DNA of 64,000 bases from Neoceratodus forsteri. Its lineage: Eukaryota > Chordata > Ceratodontiformes > Ceratodontidae. Position 1 is the stretch's first letter. Each line of letters opens with the position of its first letter. The notes below the pieces were generated by a model that saw only the letters and a program-made list of their open reading frames with translations, had not been told where the DNA came from and did no database searches. Where the stretch lies: NCBI GenBank assembly GCA_016271365.2, contig CM028131.1, forward strand, positions 167,962,501 through 168,026,500, written 5' to 3'. Positions 10,290 through 20,609 of the stretch are shown here, piece by piece. The translations under genes were made by a program, and so were the position numbers.

Positions 10290-11020
10290 GGTATGATCAG
10301 GGGTTTCATTTGAACAATGTCATCAGGCAATCAGAGGTTGGCTTGCCTCAGTTGATTGGTGCTCAACCCCTATAAGTCTGAGCTGCTCCAAATGAGGACT
10401 GATAGGCAGTTATCAACTTTGAATAATAGCTTCAGACTCCCTGTCCTTGACAGCGTGCATCTGAAAGAGGGAGAGGTTCACAGCCTGGGAGTAGCCCTCG
10501 ACAGACAATTGACATTTCCATCTGAAGTGTCATATGTGGTTATGGGTTTGTTTCTGTCATATGAAAATAATCATCAGGCTATTCCTCCTTCTTAATGCTG
10601 CTGCACTCTGCACTTTGGGGTACCCCTTTGTCTAGCCTCAGACTGATTACTGCAATGAGCAGTAATAATCATCAGGCTATTCCTCCTTCTTAATGGTGCT
10701 GCACTCTACACTTTGGGGTAGACCTTTGTCTAGCCTCGGACTGATTACTGCAATGAGCTCTATATAGGGCAAATGCTTTAGTCAATTGTATTGCCTGCAG
10801 CTAGACAATAGCTCTGCAGCAAGGTCTCTGACTTCTGCTCAGAAGACAGACCATATCACTTCCCTTGCTCAGAGATCTAGGTTGGCTGCAGTAAGGTGGT
10901 GCATTTAATACAAGGTTCTGTTTATTAACATATGGTATAAGGCTTTGAATGAACTAGGCCCCCAATATCTCAACAACATCTTGACCCCCTACGCTCCAGC
11001 CAGAATGGTAAGGTACTTGA
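10290..11020 (+). mobile_element. L2 LINE fragment, RT end to C-terminal domain
   Basis: A plus-strand frame at 10356-10595 reads LNPYKSELLQMR, then HSLGVALDRQLTF, corresponding to the segment after the YADD box (LNPxKTELL, then the LGV block). After frameshifts come RLDYCNEL-like and YKALNELGPQYLNN-like segments of the L2 tail. It ends near 11015. Internal duplication of 98 bp at 10566-10758 is annotated separately. Confidence 0.65.
10566..10758. repeat. 98-bp tandem duplication inside the L2 fragment
   Basis: Two adjacent copies begin aataatcatcaggctattcc (10566 and 10664) and end gattactgcaatgagc (10660 and 10758). They differ at a handful of positions. The duplication adds a segment to the L2 C-terminal region and would disturb its frame. 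Confidence 0.85.
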
Positions 11021-11299
11021 AATGGGACACTTGAAAGAACCATCAACTCAGTTAAAGTTTGCTGATGATCATACTGTAGAACATGCTTCAAGTGAAAGTC
11101 TCTGGACCATCAGAAATTTTGCATGATGGCAGAGTAATTTTATCATAGGGTCAGACTGTTCTGTTTTCTCTAGTACTTTGCTGGAAGTTTTTTCTTTATT
11201 AGGGCATATTTATCTATTTTTTTACTTTGTAGTTTTGTAAAAGTGCTACTAGACAAGGAGGAGCAAGTCAAATAAATAAACTAGTATTGCTACAATGAT

Positions 11300-11700
11300 T
11301 TCAAGAACAGCAACTGGTGAAATTAATCCTTGAACTACACCCGGTAAAATGCTGACACTAGTTCATGAACAGCACCTATGAAAACAGTGAAATGAGATCT
11401 AGAATGGGGCCAGGTAACTTACTGATTTTAATACAAGAGCACAAATGAAAACCGTTGAAATGTATCTTATCTTATAACAGGACCTAGAAAAAAAAACTAA
11501 AATGAATCCAAGAGTAGAACTGTGTCAAATACTCAAACACAGAATCTGGTGAATCACTTTAATCAATCTAGTAGCAGAACATGGTGACTCACTGAAGTTA
11601 GTCCAATTGCAGAACCTGATGAATCACTGCAATTATTCCAAGAACAGCATCTACTGAATCATTAAAATTAATCCAGAAACTATAGCTGGTGAAACAAAAT
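11300..11700. repeat. Degenerate ~36-bp minisatellite
   Basis: Roughly ten imperfect units follow the pattern agcagaacctggtgaatcac plus a taatcca-type spacer. The clearest successive units begin near 11540, 11575, 11611 and 11645. Divergence between units is high, so the array is old. No gene is seen in it. Confidence 0.6.
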
Positions 11701-11749
11701 ACAGTAGTTCAGCAAAAACAGGATAATGTGAAAAACAGATGGGAAAGGA

Positions 11750-12550
11750 TACACCTATGCGTTGTCTTTCAGATCTGGAAAGAAGTCCATCTGTTCTCCC
11801 ATATACACTCAGACCACAGACTCTGGGCTCATCAGGCTGAACACAACCTACAACAACATTTGTCAGTTTGTCCTGATGGCACCTTACTCAACTCACCACT
11901 GCACCTTCTACCAGACAATCAGGTGGCTCCCCCAGCCTGTTGCAACTACCACCTTGTTTGCTTTGTGGACAAATCTATTAGGGAAAAGATGCACCCCCAC
12001 AAGACTAAACCTTACTACCAGGGCCTCCAGAACTTATCTAACCTTATGCTTGAGCATCCTCATGTCACCACATGGATGAGACAGAAGGGTTTCTCCTCAG
12101 CTGCACCAATCATATGGAACAGCCTGTCTGTCCCTCTACAGGCACTGGAATCACACCCCCTGTTCAAATCCCAGTTAATGTCTCTTCTTGCAGGGCCAGC
12201 CATGTGCTCTGAGCTGACTGCCTTGCCCCACCCAGGAGCTGCTGGATGGCCCCTGTTCTACTACCTGGATTTATTGTATTCTGTATATGTATCTGCATAA
12301 TGTATTTGATGCTGTACTGGATGTCTTACTGTGATTCTGCAGTGCTCAGCACCACTGTGTACTTTCAATTGTATGTTCTGTTATCACTTCATGCACTAAT
12401 TTTGCACTAATCATTGTGTTTCTACTAGTGTGCTCAGATACTTACACCTACCCAAATATCTTCTTGTACCATGTCTGATGTGCCATCTCAATGGCCTGAG
12501 TCAGGCCGGAAAATGGTCTCTGGGATCCGTGCACCCACCCGGATAACAAA
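11750..12550 (+). mobile_element. L2/Rex1-like LINE 3' end
   Basis: The frame 11689-12300 ends with RQKGFSSAAPIIWNSLSVPL followed by a FKSQLMSLL segment, the usual C-terminal signature after the RT in L2/Rex1-type elements. A shifted frame at 11762-12079 covers the preceding region. A ~240-bp 3' UTR ends in a short AAATGA-type repeat (aaataaatgaaatga) at about 12555. It probably belongs to the same family as the element at 59790-64000, whose 3' end lies outside the window, so this could not be tested. Confidence 0.65.
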
Positions 12551-13009
12551 GAAATAAATAAATGAAATGAGAGCTGGTCAATCCCGGTTATGGCACTTGC
12601 AGTTTGGTTATTTTCCTAAAACAATTACCTGATGCACAGAAAGGACAGTCAACAGTCATACATTAAATCAGTCATATCATTTCAAATTCAGCATTCACAA
12701 GGACTATGAAATAGGCAATGCTGAATTTAAGAACAGGTGCATACTACAATAAAGGTTGTAAGCTATAACATTTATAGCAGTGTTATTTAAAGGAATAGTT
12801 TATGTTAAAAAAATTTATATAATCCCTTATGCATGCTTTATTAGCACTCTGGTGTTGATTTCTGTGGTCATTTGTGTTTCCAAATCCATTTACAATGTTA
12901 TAGCTTGCATTTTGTGGCCTGAAGTTAGCACTCATGCCCTTATCATACCATAAGATCAGGAAATTGTTTGTTACAATTTATGCCTGTCCTATTATTTAAT
13001 TATGCATTT
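12551..13009. other. Unassigned AT-rich sequence
   Basis: No reading frame with family motifs, no clear repeat and no RNA gene was seen. Confidence 0.5.
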
Positions 13010-13363
13010 GTAATATTTTGACCAGAAAAGGCACCCTGTGCTGTGTCGGAATTGTGCATTATATGGACCTGTTTTATTAATAGGTGGCCTGTTGCACATG
13101 ATGCAAATTCTCCTCTCTACTTCTGTAAGAGCTTGGGGATTTTAAATCCCTCCTTCCTGAGCAGTGATTAGAGATAGGCAGAAGGACCTATGTTTAATGC
13201 CTCATCCGAAGAAAGGCACTCAGTAATACTGAACCTCCACTGTACTGCACTACAGTGTCAGCTATGGCTTTTATACCAAATCGTGCACATAATGTGGGAT
13301 TAGAACCCATGACCTTGTAATCTTCTGCTCAAAGAAGTGAGTGTGCTACCTGCTGAGCTACTG
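13010..13363 (-). mobile_element. tRNA-derived SINE, nearly complete
   Basis: Read on the minus strand: a tRNA-like head with an A-box-like segment (agctcagcaggtagcacac) and a B-box-like segment (catgggttctaatcc), then a central domain with cactgtagtgcagtacag and a gatgaggcattaaac block, then a tail ending gggtgccttttctggtc. The body corresponds to the copy at 52312-52556. The central gatga-acattaaaccgaggtcc wording is reminiscent of the shared core domains (Deu/Nin type) of fish and cartilaginous-fish SINEs; that naming is from memory. It is moved by a LINE in trans. Confidence 0.65.
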
Positions 13364-13974
13364 ATAATGACAAGGAAAGTGATGTTAAATTATGGGTGTT
13401 CAAATACAGCTAAATATGCCAATAATAGCCTTACACAAACATACGGGGTCAGATTTTCAAACGATCGAGATTGCCACAAACCTCTGGTGTGCCAAGGATA
13501 TGATGCACTGGGATTGTGGCAATCCAAATGGATTTTCTATCCCTTGTGGCAACTGTTGCTTGCTAGACCATCTTTTTTGTGGTCTAGCTTGTGTCAATAA
13601 CTGGGACCATTTTACAGAGCTTGCGCCCGTGATTTGGTGCAAACTGCCGTAAAGCAGGAACAAATGTCCAGACTATGCCTGATACTGTACAATCAGGTGC
13701 AGATGCAGCAAAAGGCAATGGCACAGCTTCAGGAATAAATGGGTTTGATGCAGGGCTTGATGCAAGCCCTGTGCCACCCTTTGAAAATCCATACCCCAGT
13801 ATTTACTCATGATCCCCGATTATTATTTCATACCCAGAGAAATGCTTATGCAGACTCAAAATGGGTGCAAAGAGTATCATGTAGTAAACAAAGAAAAATT
13901 ATCTAAATGTAATGAACTATGTATGTACTGAACAACAGTTTCACCATAAAATAGACTGCTGCTTATTGTTATAT
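13364..13974. other. Unassigned sequence
   Basis: Short overlapping frames at 13337-13663 on both strands have no recognised motif. A palindromic-looking segment lies around 13555-13590 (gaccatct and tgtggtcta blocks). No family could be assigned. Confidence 0.4.
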
Positions 13975-14190
13975 TTATTTAATTGTTAAAAATAAATGAC
14001 CAGGAAAGGCAGACTAAGCCAAGGGTTATTTCAGTGTAACCTAGTGGGAGGGTCACAGGAAAGCAATACATTCAGAGGTACAATTCTGGAAATATTTATT
14101 TATTTCTAATTTTGACCAGGAAAGGCACACTAAGCTATATTAGTAGTATATTTATTTATGACAGCTTGTTTCCAGATGCATCCTGGTGGG
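13975..14190 (-). mobile_element. Two SINE/Tx1-type tails in series, antisense
   Basis: Two copies of the tail block lie close together: tgaccaggaaaggcagactaag (shortened: tgaccaggaaaggcagac) at about 13998 and ttgaccaggaaaggcacac at about 14112. Each is preceded by T/A-rich sequence. The second is followed by tttccagatgcatcctggtg, exactly as at 400-417. They look like two partial insertions of the same SINE. Confidence 0.5.
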
Positions 14191-15015
14191 TGGAGGATAA
14201 TGGGGGGAAAAGCAGAGATATTAATTGAATATTTCTGTCCTGTCTTCAGCAGGGAGAAGGATGGACCAGTGCCTTCAGGAGTGAAAAGAGGAGTGGGGGA
14301 GGGGAACACAGATGTAGTGATAGAGGATCATAGAGTGAGGAAGGCTGCTGGCATTGAAGGTGGACAAATCACCAGGCCCGGACAGAGTATATCCAAGGGT
14401 ACTAAAGGAACTGGCTGAGGAGCTGGCAGGGTCACTAACAGACCTATTTAATAGTTCACTAGAGTCAGGCATGGTACCGTGTGACTGAAGAACAGCACAT
14501 ACAATGCCCCTCCACAAAAGTGGTCCCAAGGATGACCCAATGAATTACAGACCAGCCAGTCTGACCTCCATTGTGGGCAAGCTCATGGAGATCATACTAA
14601 AGGAAAGGTTGATGGATTATCTAGAGGAGCATGGTCTCCAGAATTCAAGGCAGCATTGGTTCATGGGGGTGAGATCATGTCAAACAAATCTGATTGACTT
14701 CTTTGACTGTGGTAGTATGACAGTAGACAGGGGCCGAGCGGTAGACATCCTCTATCTTGATTTCAGCAAGGCCTTTGACTCTGTGCCCAACAAACAATTG
14801 ATCAGGAAGTTGTTGGATCTCAGGGTTGGGGAAAAGATGGCCAGAGGGGTGGAAAACTGGCTGAGGACAGAACCTAGACAGTGGTTGTGGGAGGAGAGTT
14901 ATCTGGCACCAGAGAGATAACCAGTGGAGTCCCACAGGGCTCGTGCTAGGGCTGGTGTTGTTCAATGTCTTCATCAATGACACTGGGGATGGCATTAAGG
15001 GCAAATTGTAACATG
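14191..15015 (+). mobile_element. CR1 LINE RT region, first half
   Basis: The plus strand encodes the CR1 RT N-terminal half. A frame at 14504-14920 reads MPLHKSGPKDDPMNYRPASL, then a SIVGKLMEIILKERL block, RSCQTNLIDFFD, and LYLDFSKAFDSVPN with the first catalytic aspartate. It continues in shifted frame to an SGVPQGS-like block near 14920-14940. It stops at 15015 and resumes at 15991 after a 975-bp insertion. The upstream piece at 14195-14420 encodes the linker before RT. Confidence 0.8.
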
Positions 15016-15732
15016 GCAAAGTTAAGTAAGGTCAAAAGAGCACGCTGGATTGGATGCATTAGATTAGCTGGTACAGTTTGGAGTGGGGATTAATCCAGCA
15101 GTAATGCCGCCTCCAAACCGAAATACCAGCAGTATCCACAGACATAAAAAGCAGCACTGAAGAGAGTACCCAACAATCTGGAGAGCAGGCCTCTTCGAGA
15201 CCATCCAGAACCTGAATGAGTAGTGACATACAGCATGAGAATGCAGGCACCCCTGAAAGTGTGCAGAGGAAAATACACTGTCACAGCACCAAAAAGGAGA
15301 GATCTGTTCTCCATTTAAGTGCTGCACATTTACCGTGCACAGAACAGTGAAGTTGAAGTATGGGTGTAGTACAGCAGCTGCGGACACGGGAAGAATGACG
15401 AGATCACTTGCAGATAGCAACAACCAGCACCAGGGAAAGAAGCAGCAGAACTTGGAGGAGACCACATCGGAGGTACGTGACAGCAACACACAGCCTTTCC
15501 ATGCAAAATGCAAATAAGGGTCCGACGGAGAGAAATCTAAGTAGGAAATGTATGTTGCAGACCTCCTACGCACAGAATCAAAATAATAGCCATGTAGATG
15601 TCCAAATCTCTGAAATAGAAATGGTGAAGTACGTTATAGATATGTAGCAATGCACTTTTGTTGAGACCATCACGATGTAAATCACAGTCTCTAAATGTGC
15701 TGAAACTGCAGAAAACATTTCAAAACACCACT

Positions 15733-15736
<4 letters not shown>

Positions 15737-15779
<43 letters not shown>
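15737..15779. repeat. (GT)n microsatellite
   Basis: About twenty GT dinucleotides in an uninterrupted run within the 975-bp insertion. Confidence 0.95.
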
Positions 15780-15848
15780 CTGTTGTTCACAGTATACCAA
15801 ATACAGTGATAGAAACTGTGATATCCTAAATACCATGTTACAAGCACA

Positions 15849-15987
15849 TTAAGCCACTCCAAAGGTGGCATCTAATGGGATTAATGCATGTTTAGGCCAT
15901 TGTATGCTCTCGGCTTGTGGTCTCAGGCCACAACCCTCCCAACCATGCATTAATCCACTATTAGATGCCACCTTCATCATGGCTTAA
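15849..15987. repeat. TTAA-bounded hairpin with ~44-bp arms
   Basis: The left arm (15849-15890) and right arm (15945-15987) are near-perfect reverse complements; both contain aaggtggcatctaat or its complement and attaatgcatg or its complement. A second, inner inverted pair (ttgtgg...ccacaa) lies in the ~55-bp loop. Both outer ends are TTAA-gcc / ggc-TTAA. It forms the right end of the 975-bp insertion. Confidence 0.85.
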
Positions 15988-15990
15988 TGC

Positions 15991-16578
15991 TTACATGTAC
16001 CTATTTGCAGATGTCACCAAGCTCTATGGGAGAGTGGACACAGCTGAAAGGATACAGGGTCTACAGGATGATCTGGAAAAGCTGGGGGTTGGTCCGGATC
16101 TGGCAGCTTGGCTTCAATGCCAAGAAATGCAAAGTTATGCATATTGAGCCAAGAATCCCAGGACAGAGTACTACCTGGGTGGAGTCCAAGTATCTGCATC
16201 AGAGGAGGAGAAGGACCTGGGAGGGATGATCACTAGTGACCTGAAGCACTCCACGCAGTGCAAGAAAGCAGCAGCAAAGGCAAACAAGATACTGGGATGC
16301 ATATCTAGGGGATCAGTAGTAGGAAAGAGGAGGTTATACAGCCCTTGTACAGGTCACTGGTAAGGCTGCATCTAAAGTATGGAGTTCAGTACTGGTGCCA
16401 CACCTCAAAGGACATTAACCTGCTGGAGAAGGTCCAGAGGAGGGCTACAAAGATGGTAGTGCATCAGCTGGGTAAGGCATATGAGGAACGGTTGAGGGCA
16501 CTGAACATGCTCCCTGGAAAACAGGCGAGGGAGAGGGACATAATTGGGATCTTCAAGTACTTGAAAGGGATAAATAAG
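15991..16578 (+). mobile_element. CR1 LINE RT region, second half
   Basis: The frame resumes as MYLFADVTKLYGRVDT. The catalytic FADD box has become FADV, so the second aspartate is lost. Then come the CKVMHI-like segment and, in frame 16345-16581, [29 protein letters not shown] and a RALNMLPGKQARERDI segment ending at KYLKGINK. CR1 similarity ends at about 16578, before the usual WNTLPEEV tail, so the 3' end is lost or displaced by the next element. Confidence 0.8.
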
Positions 16579-16605
16579 TAGAGATGAAGCGAAATATTAA
16601 TCTGC

Positions 16606-16667
16606 CGAGTGAGCACTTCACGTCAGTGGAGCACAACATGAAGTGGGCCCTGTGAAGTGCTCACTCG
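16606..16667. repeat. Perfect 16-bp-arm hairpin
   Basis: cgagtgagcacttcac (16606-16621) is the exact reverse complement of gtgaagtgctcactcg (16652-16667), with a 30-base loop. It lies immediately after the point where CR1 similarity stops, which suggests it marks the left end of the unclassified element that follows. Confidence 0.9.
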
Positions 16668-17147
16668 CATTATTGTTACCACTTTATGTTTCTCATTATG
16701 CCTTAATGCGAAGTAAGGCAGAGTGAGAAGAAAATAGGCACATCACATGACTTGCAGTACTGTAAGTCACATGCTTTAGCCAGGCAGGAAGGAAGTGAGT
16801 CAGAGAAGCAGTTTCACTTTCTCCTTTGCATTTGTAGAGGGAGAAAGCAAAATTGTGAGAGGAGAGGAGTTTGCTTGGCTTTTGTTTCTTTTTATTGCCG
16901 GAACCCAGAACAAACTAACAGCTTTTTTAAAAGCTATTTTATTTAGGTTTTGTATTGTCTTAGTGTTTTTTAGTTAGTTAATTTTTTTGTATGAGTTTTG
17001 TTTTGTTTTGCATGTGTGACTGACTGTGTGTGTGTGTTTGTGTGTGTTCACTGTCTGTGTGTGCGTGTCGTCCCGTGGACTCAGAAGGATGGAGGTAACA
17101 CAGTAGAAGGCGAGTCGCTGGCCCATGGGTGAGTTAGGAAGGGAGGA

Positions 17148-17986
17148 GTGTGGACCCATGGGGGGCAGGGCAGTCATGTCCTGGCTGGTGTTGCTTCCCC
17201 TGCTGAAGCAACAGGAGCAGTAGCACCAGTGCCACTGGTGGCTGCTGCACGTCCACTTTCTCCACCACTACCACCACCACCACCACTAGCAGCAGCTGTT
17301 GGGGCTCCAGCAGCACCCCCTCCACCACCTCCACAGCCACAGGAGGTGGCCCCGGCAATTGTAGGTGGTGGTGGGACTCGTGCCTGACAAGTGAGGACTG
17401 TGTCTGGTCCCCCCACAGCTCCCCAGTGTGGGAGTTTTTTAATTGTGTGGGGAGACAGCACAGTGGTGGAGTGCAGTGTGTGTGGTGTGCTGGTGCACCG
17501 TGGCCCCCCTGGGACACATTTGGGGACTGGTGGTCAGCACACCAACATGCTGAGCCACCATAGGGCAGAGTGGCAGGCTGCCAAGGAAGGGGTCTGGTAT
17601 CCACCTGCTGGCCCTTCCATGGTAGTGGCCGAGGGTGCTGCTGTGTTGGGAGATGTGCCTCACAGCAGTCACCACCGCAGCAGGAGGAGGAGGAGGAGGG
17701 CTACTACATCAGCTGCTCCACCACCACCACCACCACCACCGCCACCTCATCCACCAGCAACACCCTGTCCACCACCAGTCCCACTACCTGGATACCCACT
17801 GCAGTGGACCCCGCCACAGTCCCTGCAAGCCAGTCTGACCTTGGCCTGGTGTGGGCAGCACTCGAGGAAAATAATGAGTGTTTCAGTGCTTTGGAGCAGC
17901 AGGTTAACAGAGTGGAAGCACAGCAGCAGCAAATACTTTCAATGATGCACCTGCTGCTGGACCACCACAGCATCCCATGGCCATAG
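17148..17986 (+). pseudogene. Possible BED-type zinc-finger transposon protein
   Basis: Two frames appear to form one broken gene. Frame 17148-17945 (one TGA at 17385) has a proline/alanine-rich N terminus, then VVECSVCGVLVHRG and, 25 residues on, HTNMLSHHRAEW; the C-x2-C followed by a spaced H-x-N-M-L-x-H-H resembles a BED finger. A second frame (17570-17986) carries the tail VWAALEENNECFSALEQQV, predicted coiled coil, to a stop at 17984. A frameshift between the two is needed. The middle is a CCA/GGA-rich repeat that inflates coding potential. BED fingers occur in hAT and related transposases; no transposase catalytic domain was found. Function is unproven. Confidence 0.35.
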
Positions 17987-18108
17987 TAAGTCAGGGATTG
18001 TTTTCTGCCCCCCACACCCACCCTCACCCCTGACCCTGCCCCAGTACTGTGTCATACTTTTTGTGTGTTTTTGTTTATTGTTTAATCATACACATTTTCC
18101 CTTCCAGG
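17987..18108. other. Spacer after the BED-like frame
   Basis: T-rich sequence following the stop codon; no clear polyadenylation signal was identified. Confidence 0.4.
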
Positions 18109-18652
18109 GTAATCTTTCTTGCACCACATAGTGCAATACATTTTTGTGAAAACCAGTCATAATTTCATTACAGTGTGTCACGAGACAGAGGAATTCCCAT
18201 TCTGAAAATCTGCCCACATTCTGCCTCCCTTCTCAGCAATGTTAGGACATAATGGCAGGGAGATTGTGTGTGTGTGCTCCTTACAGTGAATATCTGATTG
18301 TCCAGCAGGTTTATGAAGGTTTCTTTATGTTATAATGGTCAGTTTGTGGTGAAATGTGTGGCCACATTTCTAGTAAGAAGAGTCTTGTTAGTGGAAACAT
18401 CCCACATTTCACCACAAAGTGAGCCTTATAACATAAGGAAACATTGGTTGGGATAGCTGCCGGACATTCACTATAGTGGAGCATGAACCTGCACTCCCCC
18501 TGGCATCACATCCTAACCTTGCTGAGAAAGGTGGCAGAATGTGGGTGGCTTTTCTGATTGGTAATTTCTCCATCATGTGACTCACTGTAATAAAGTATAG
18601 GTGATTTCACAGAAATATATTGCACTCTGTGGAGCAAGAAAATGGTAGTAAT
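18109..18652. repeat. 544-bp inverted repeat (fold-back), arms ~252 bp
   Basis: Arms 18109-18361 and 18401-18652 are imperfect reverse complements along their whole length, centred at 18381 with a ~39-bp loop. Matching landmarks from outside in: ttcttgcacc/ggagcaagaa, agtgcaat/attgcact, attacagtg/cactgtaat, cccacattctgcc/ggcagaatgtggg, cagcaatgttagga/tcctaaccttgctg, acagtgaat/attcactat, ttatgttata/tataacataa, gtggtgaaatgt/acatttcaccac. No reading frame is preserved. Confidence 0.85.
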
Positions 18653-18828
18653 GACCCTACATATTAGTTCACGTGCATCACCATAACTACAGTATGTAAT
18701 GTGGTGAATGTCTGTAAAGCAACAGCACAACAATCTGTTGATAACTCTGACCTATATTTTTAATGCTATGTTACAACTTCCTTTACTTACATCCTGACTG
18801 ACTGGAATGATACAATAATTTGAAGTAG

Positions 18829-19120
18829 TTGAGTCTGCTGTACTACCTTTTTCATGTGTGAAATAATGAAAGGAGCATTCCTTTTTACCTGACCAGGTCT
18901 TTGTCATTGTTTTCCTCTGCTTTTCTGCATCACATCAAGTAGTTGTTATATATAAACTTGTGTTGTTAATTAACAGTTATGCATCAGGCAGTGTTTTATG
19001 ACACCACGGAACAATAGTTATTGAAAAGCAGAGGCAAATAAATACAAAGCTGGTCCGAACAATATTGGAAGATGTGCTCATTTTTTTTTCATACATGAAA
19101 AAAGTAGTCAAGTAAGTAAA
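18829..19120. repeat. Second imperfect inverted repeat
   Basis: Centred at about 18974. Matching landmarks are tactacctttttcatgtgtg (18841-18860) with catacatgaaaaaagtag (19090-19107), and cctctgcttttc (18914-18925) with gaaaagcagagg (19023-19034). The equal distances from the centre support a true fold-back. The centre contains gttaattaac. Arms are more diverged than those of the neighbouring 544-bp repeat. Confidence 0.6.
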
Positions 19121-19312
19121 GCAGACATAAATTGTGAAAAGAATCATATCTTGCAAGTCACGACTCGGAGGTAAGTAGTGGTGGCTGTGGCAGTGTAAAG
19201 TAGCATAAAAAAGTACAGTTCAGAACTATGAGGACATTCTTGCAATGCTGCTTTAATTGTAAAAATGTCAGTATGACATCATGAGCTCACAGCAACAATT
19301 ACAGAACACACA

Positions 19313-19610
19313 AAAATGGCACAGAGTCCCCAGATTTTTTTTGCAGTCCCAGAATGCATCCTCCTTGTGTGCAGAAAACTGACAAGTGGTAACAAAGTGA
19401 AATGAGACTGTTTCAGCACATACAAAGTCCCCCAAAATTAATGGTGCACTCAGACACGCACATAAAAGTGGCACAGAGTCCCCAGATTTTTTCTGCAGGC
19501 CCATAATGCATCCTCCTTGTGTGCAGAAAATTGACAAGTGGTAATGAAGTGAATGAGACTGTTTCAGCATAGACAAAGTACCTCAGAATTAATTCCATGA
19601 TCACTCATGC
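19313..19610. repeat. Two tandem copies of a 151-bp unit
   Basis: ggcacagagtccccagattt occurs at 19319 and 19470, and both are followed by aatgcatcctccttgtgtgc, a gacaagtggtaa block and gagactgtttcagca. Copies are roughly 90% alike by eye. Confidence 0.85.
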
Positions 19611-20609
19611 GCACAGTGCCCTAAAATGATGACCGTGAGAGAACTGTTGCTGGTCCAATGTGTGCTGCGATTAGAAATTCAGCGTGATCATTTCAACTGG
19701 ATGGAAGGGTGCCCTTTGTCTGTACACTAATAGTAGCCTTGGTGAGTTGATATATATAGATATATATTTCTGTAGTTTATAGGTGACGGGGTTGACATGG
19801 ACATCTACTCATGGTATTGTTCTGTATTACAGGTCACAGATACTGTTGGTGTGCACATTCCAGTGCTCAATTAGAACTTTATGCATAGAAATTTGCAATG
19901 GATAACTGTCAAGCATATGAAGGTAAGTATTTTTTTTTTTTTGGGTGGGGGAAGCATATTTGCAGGTTTGTCTGTAATGGTTACTTATTTTCTTACTTCT
20001 TCACAGATTTCATCTGCATCCTTTTCGAGTCTGGTGTGATGGTCATGGTCATCTAATGAAACAACTTCTGCATGTTGCATGTGTGCCCCAGCCCTTGGTG
20101 GGGGGGGGGGCTGGATGTTGAAGAACTTGTTTGGATAAGGCCACTTTGTCAGAACAACAAAGCATCTGGAAGTTTCCTAAAAAAATAAATGAATGACTTC
20201 TTACAACTTAATTGTTATGTGTCCCTCCCTGGTTCTCAAATCTCAATCCCTAAAGTCAAGTTACATTTCAAAGACACATCTTGTCAACTAACATAACCTG
20301 TTGTGTGCAATATTTGCTGCAGTCTTTACAAAACAATGAAACTGATGAAATAAAATCTTCATACTTACCAGAATGGATTTCACATGGCTATTACATCGGT
20401 TCCTCTCTGTATGGTACAGCTACAGCATCATTCCCAACAGTATTAGCTATGGAGCCTTTTTTGTTACCCTGTAAAAGAAACAAAGAAGTGTACTGTATGT
20501 GTTTACCATTTTGGCTCTGAAAGCTACAGAAAACAAAACATACAACTTAAGGAAGTGAAGCAGCAACACAAACATGAGTACACATACCCACTTTATGGTT
20601 TAAATATTA
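19611..20609. other. Unassigned sequence with splice-like signals
   Basis: No conserved frame. A plus-strand gaaggtaagtat lies at 19917 and a tcttcacag at 20000-20008; on the minus strand a ttctggtaagtatg donor-like block lies at about 20373 and a ttcttttacag acceptor-like block at about 20470-20480, bounding a ~100-nt interval. These could be remnants of an intron-containing transposon gene, or chance. Confidence 0.3.

Larger units (their letters stand above)
15016..15990. mobile_element. 975-bp insertion splitting CR1, with 3' hairpin
   Basis: CR1 coding sequence stops after taacatg (15009-15015) and resumes at ttacatg (15991-15997), giving a probable 7-bp target duplication with one mismatch. 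The inserted DNA has no recognised protein motif; the minus-strand frame 15064-15573 looks like chance. It contains a GT microsatellite and ends with a 139-bp hairpin. Its two ends are not long inverted repeats of each other. Class is unknown: a SINE-like or non-autonomous DNA element is possible. Confidence 0.6.

Noticed and set aside
13280..13363. Possible tRNA gene on the minus strand
   Set aside because: A- and B-box-like segments exist, but the segment is joined to a SINE core and tail and lacks a clean acceptor stem. The same applies to 52480-52556 and 52736-52817.
15064..15573. 169-residue minus-strand frame inside the 975-bp insertion
   Set aside because: Composition and absence of motifs suggest chance; it overlaps two other frames of similar quality.
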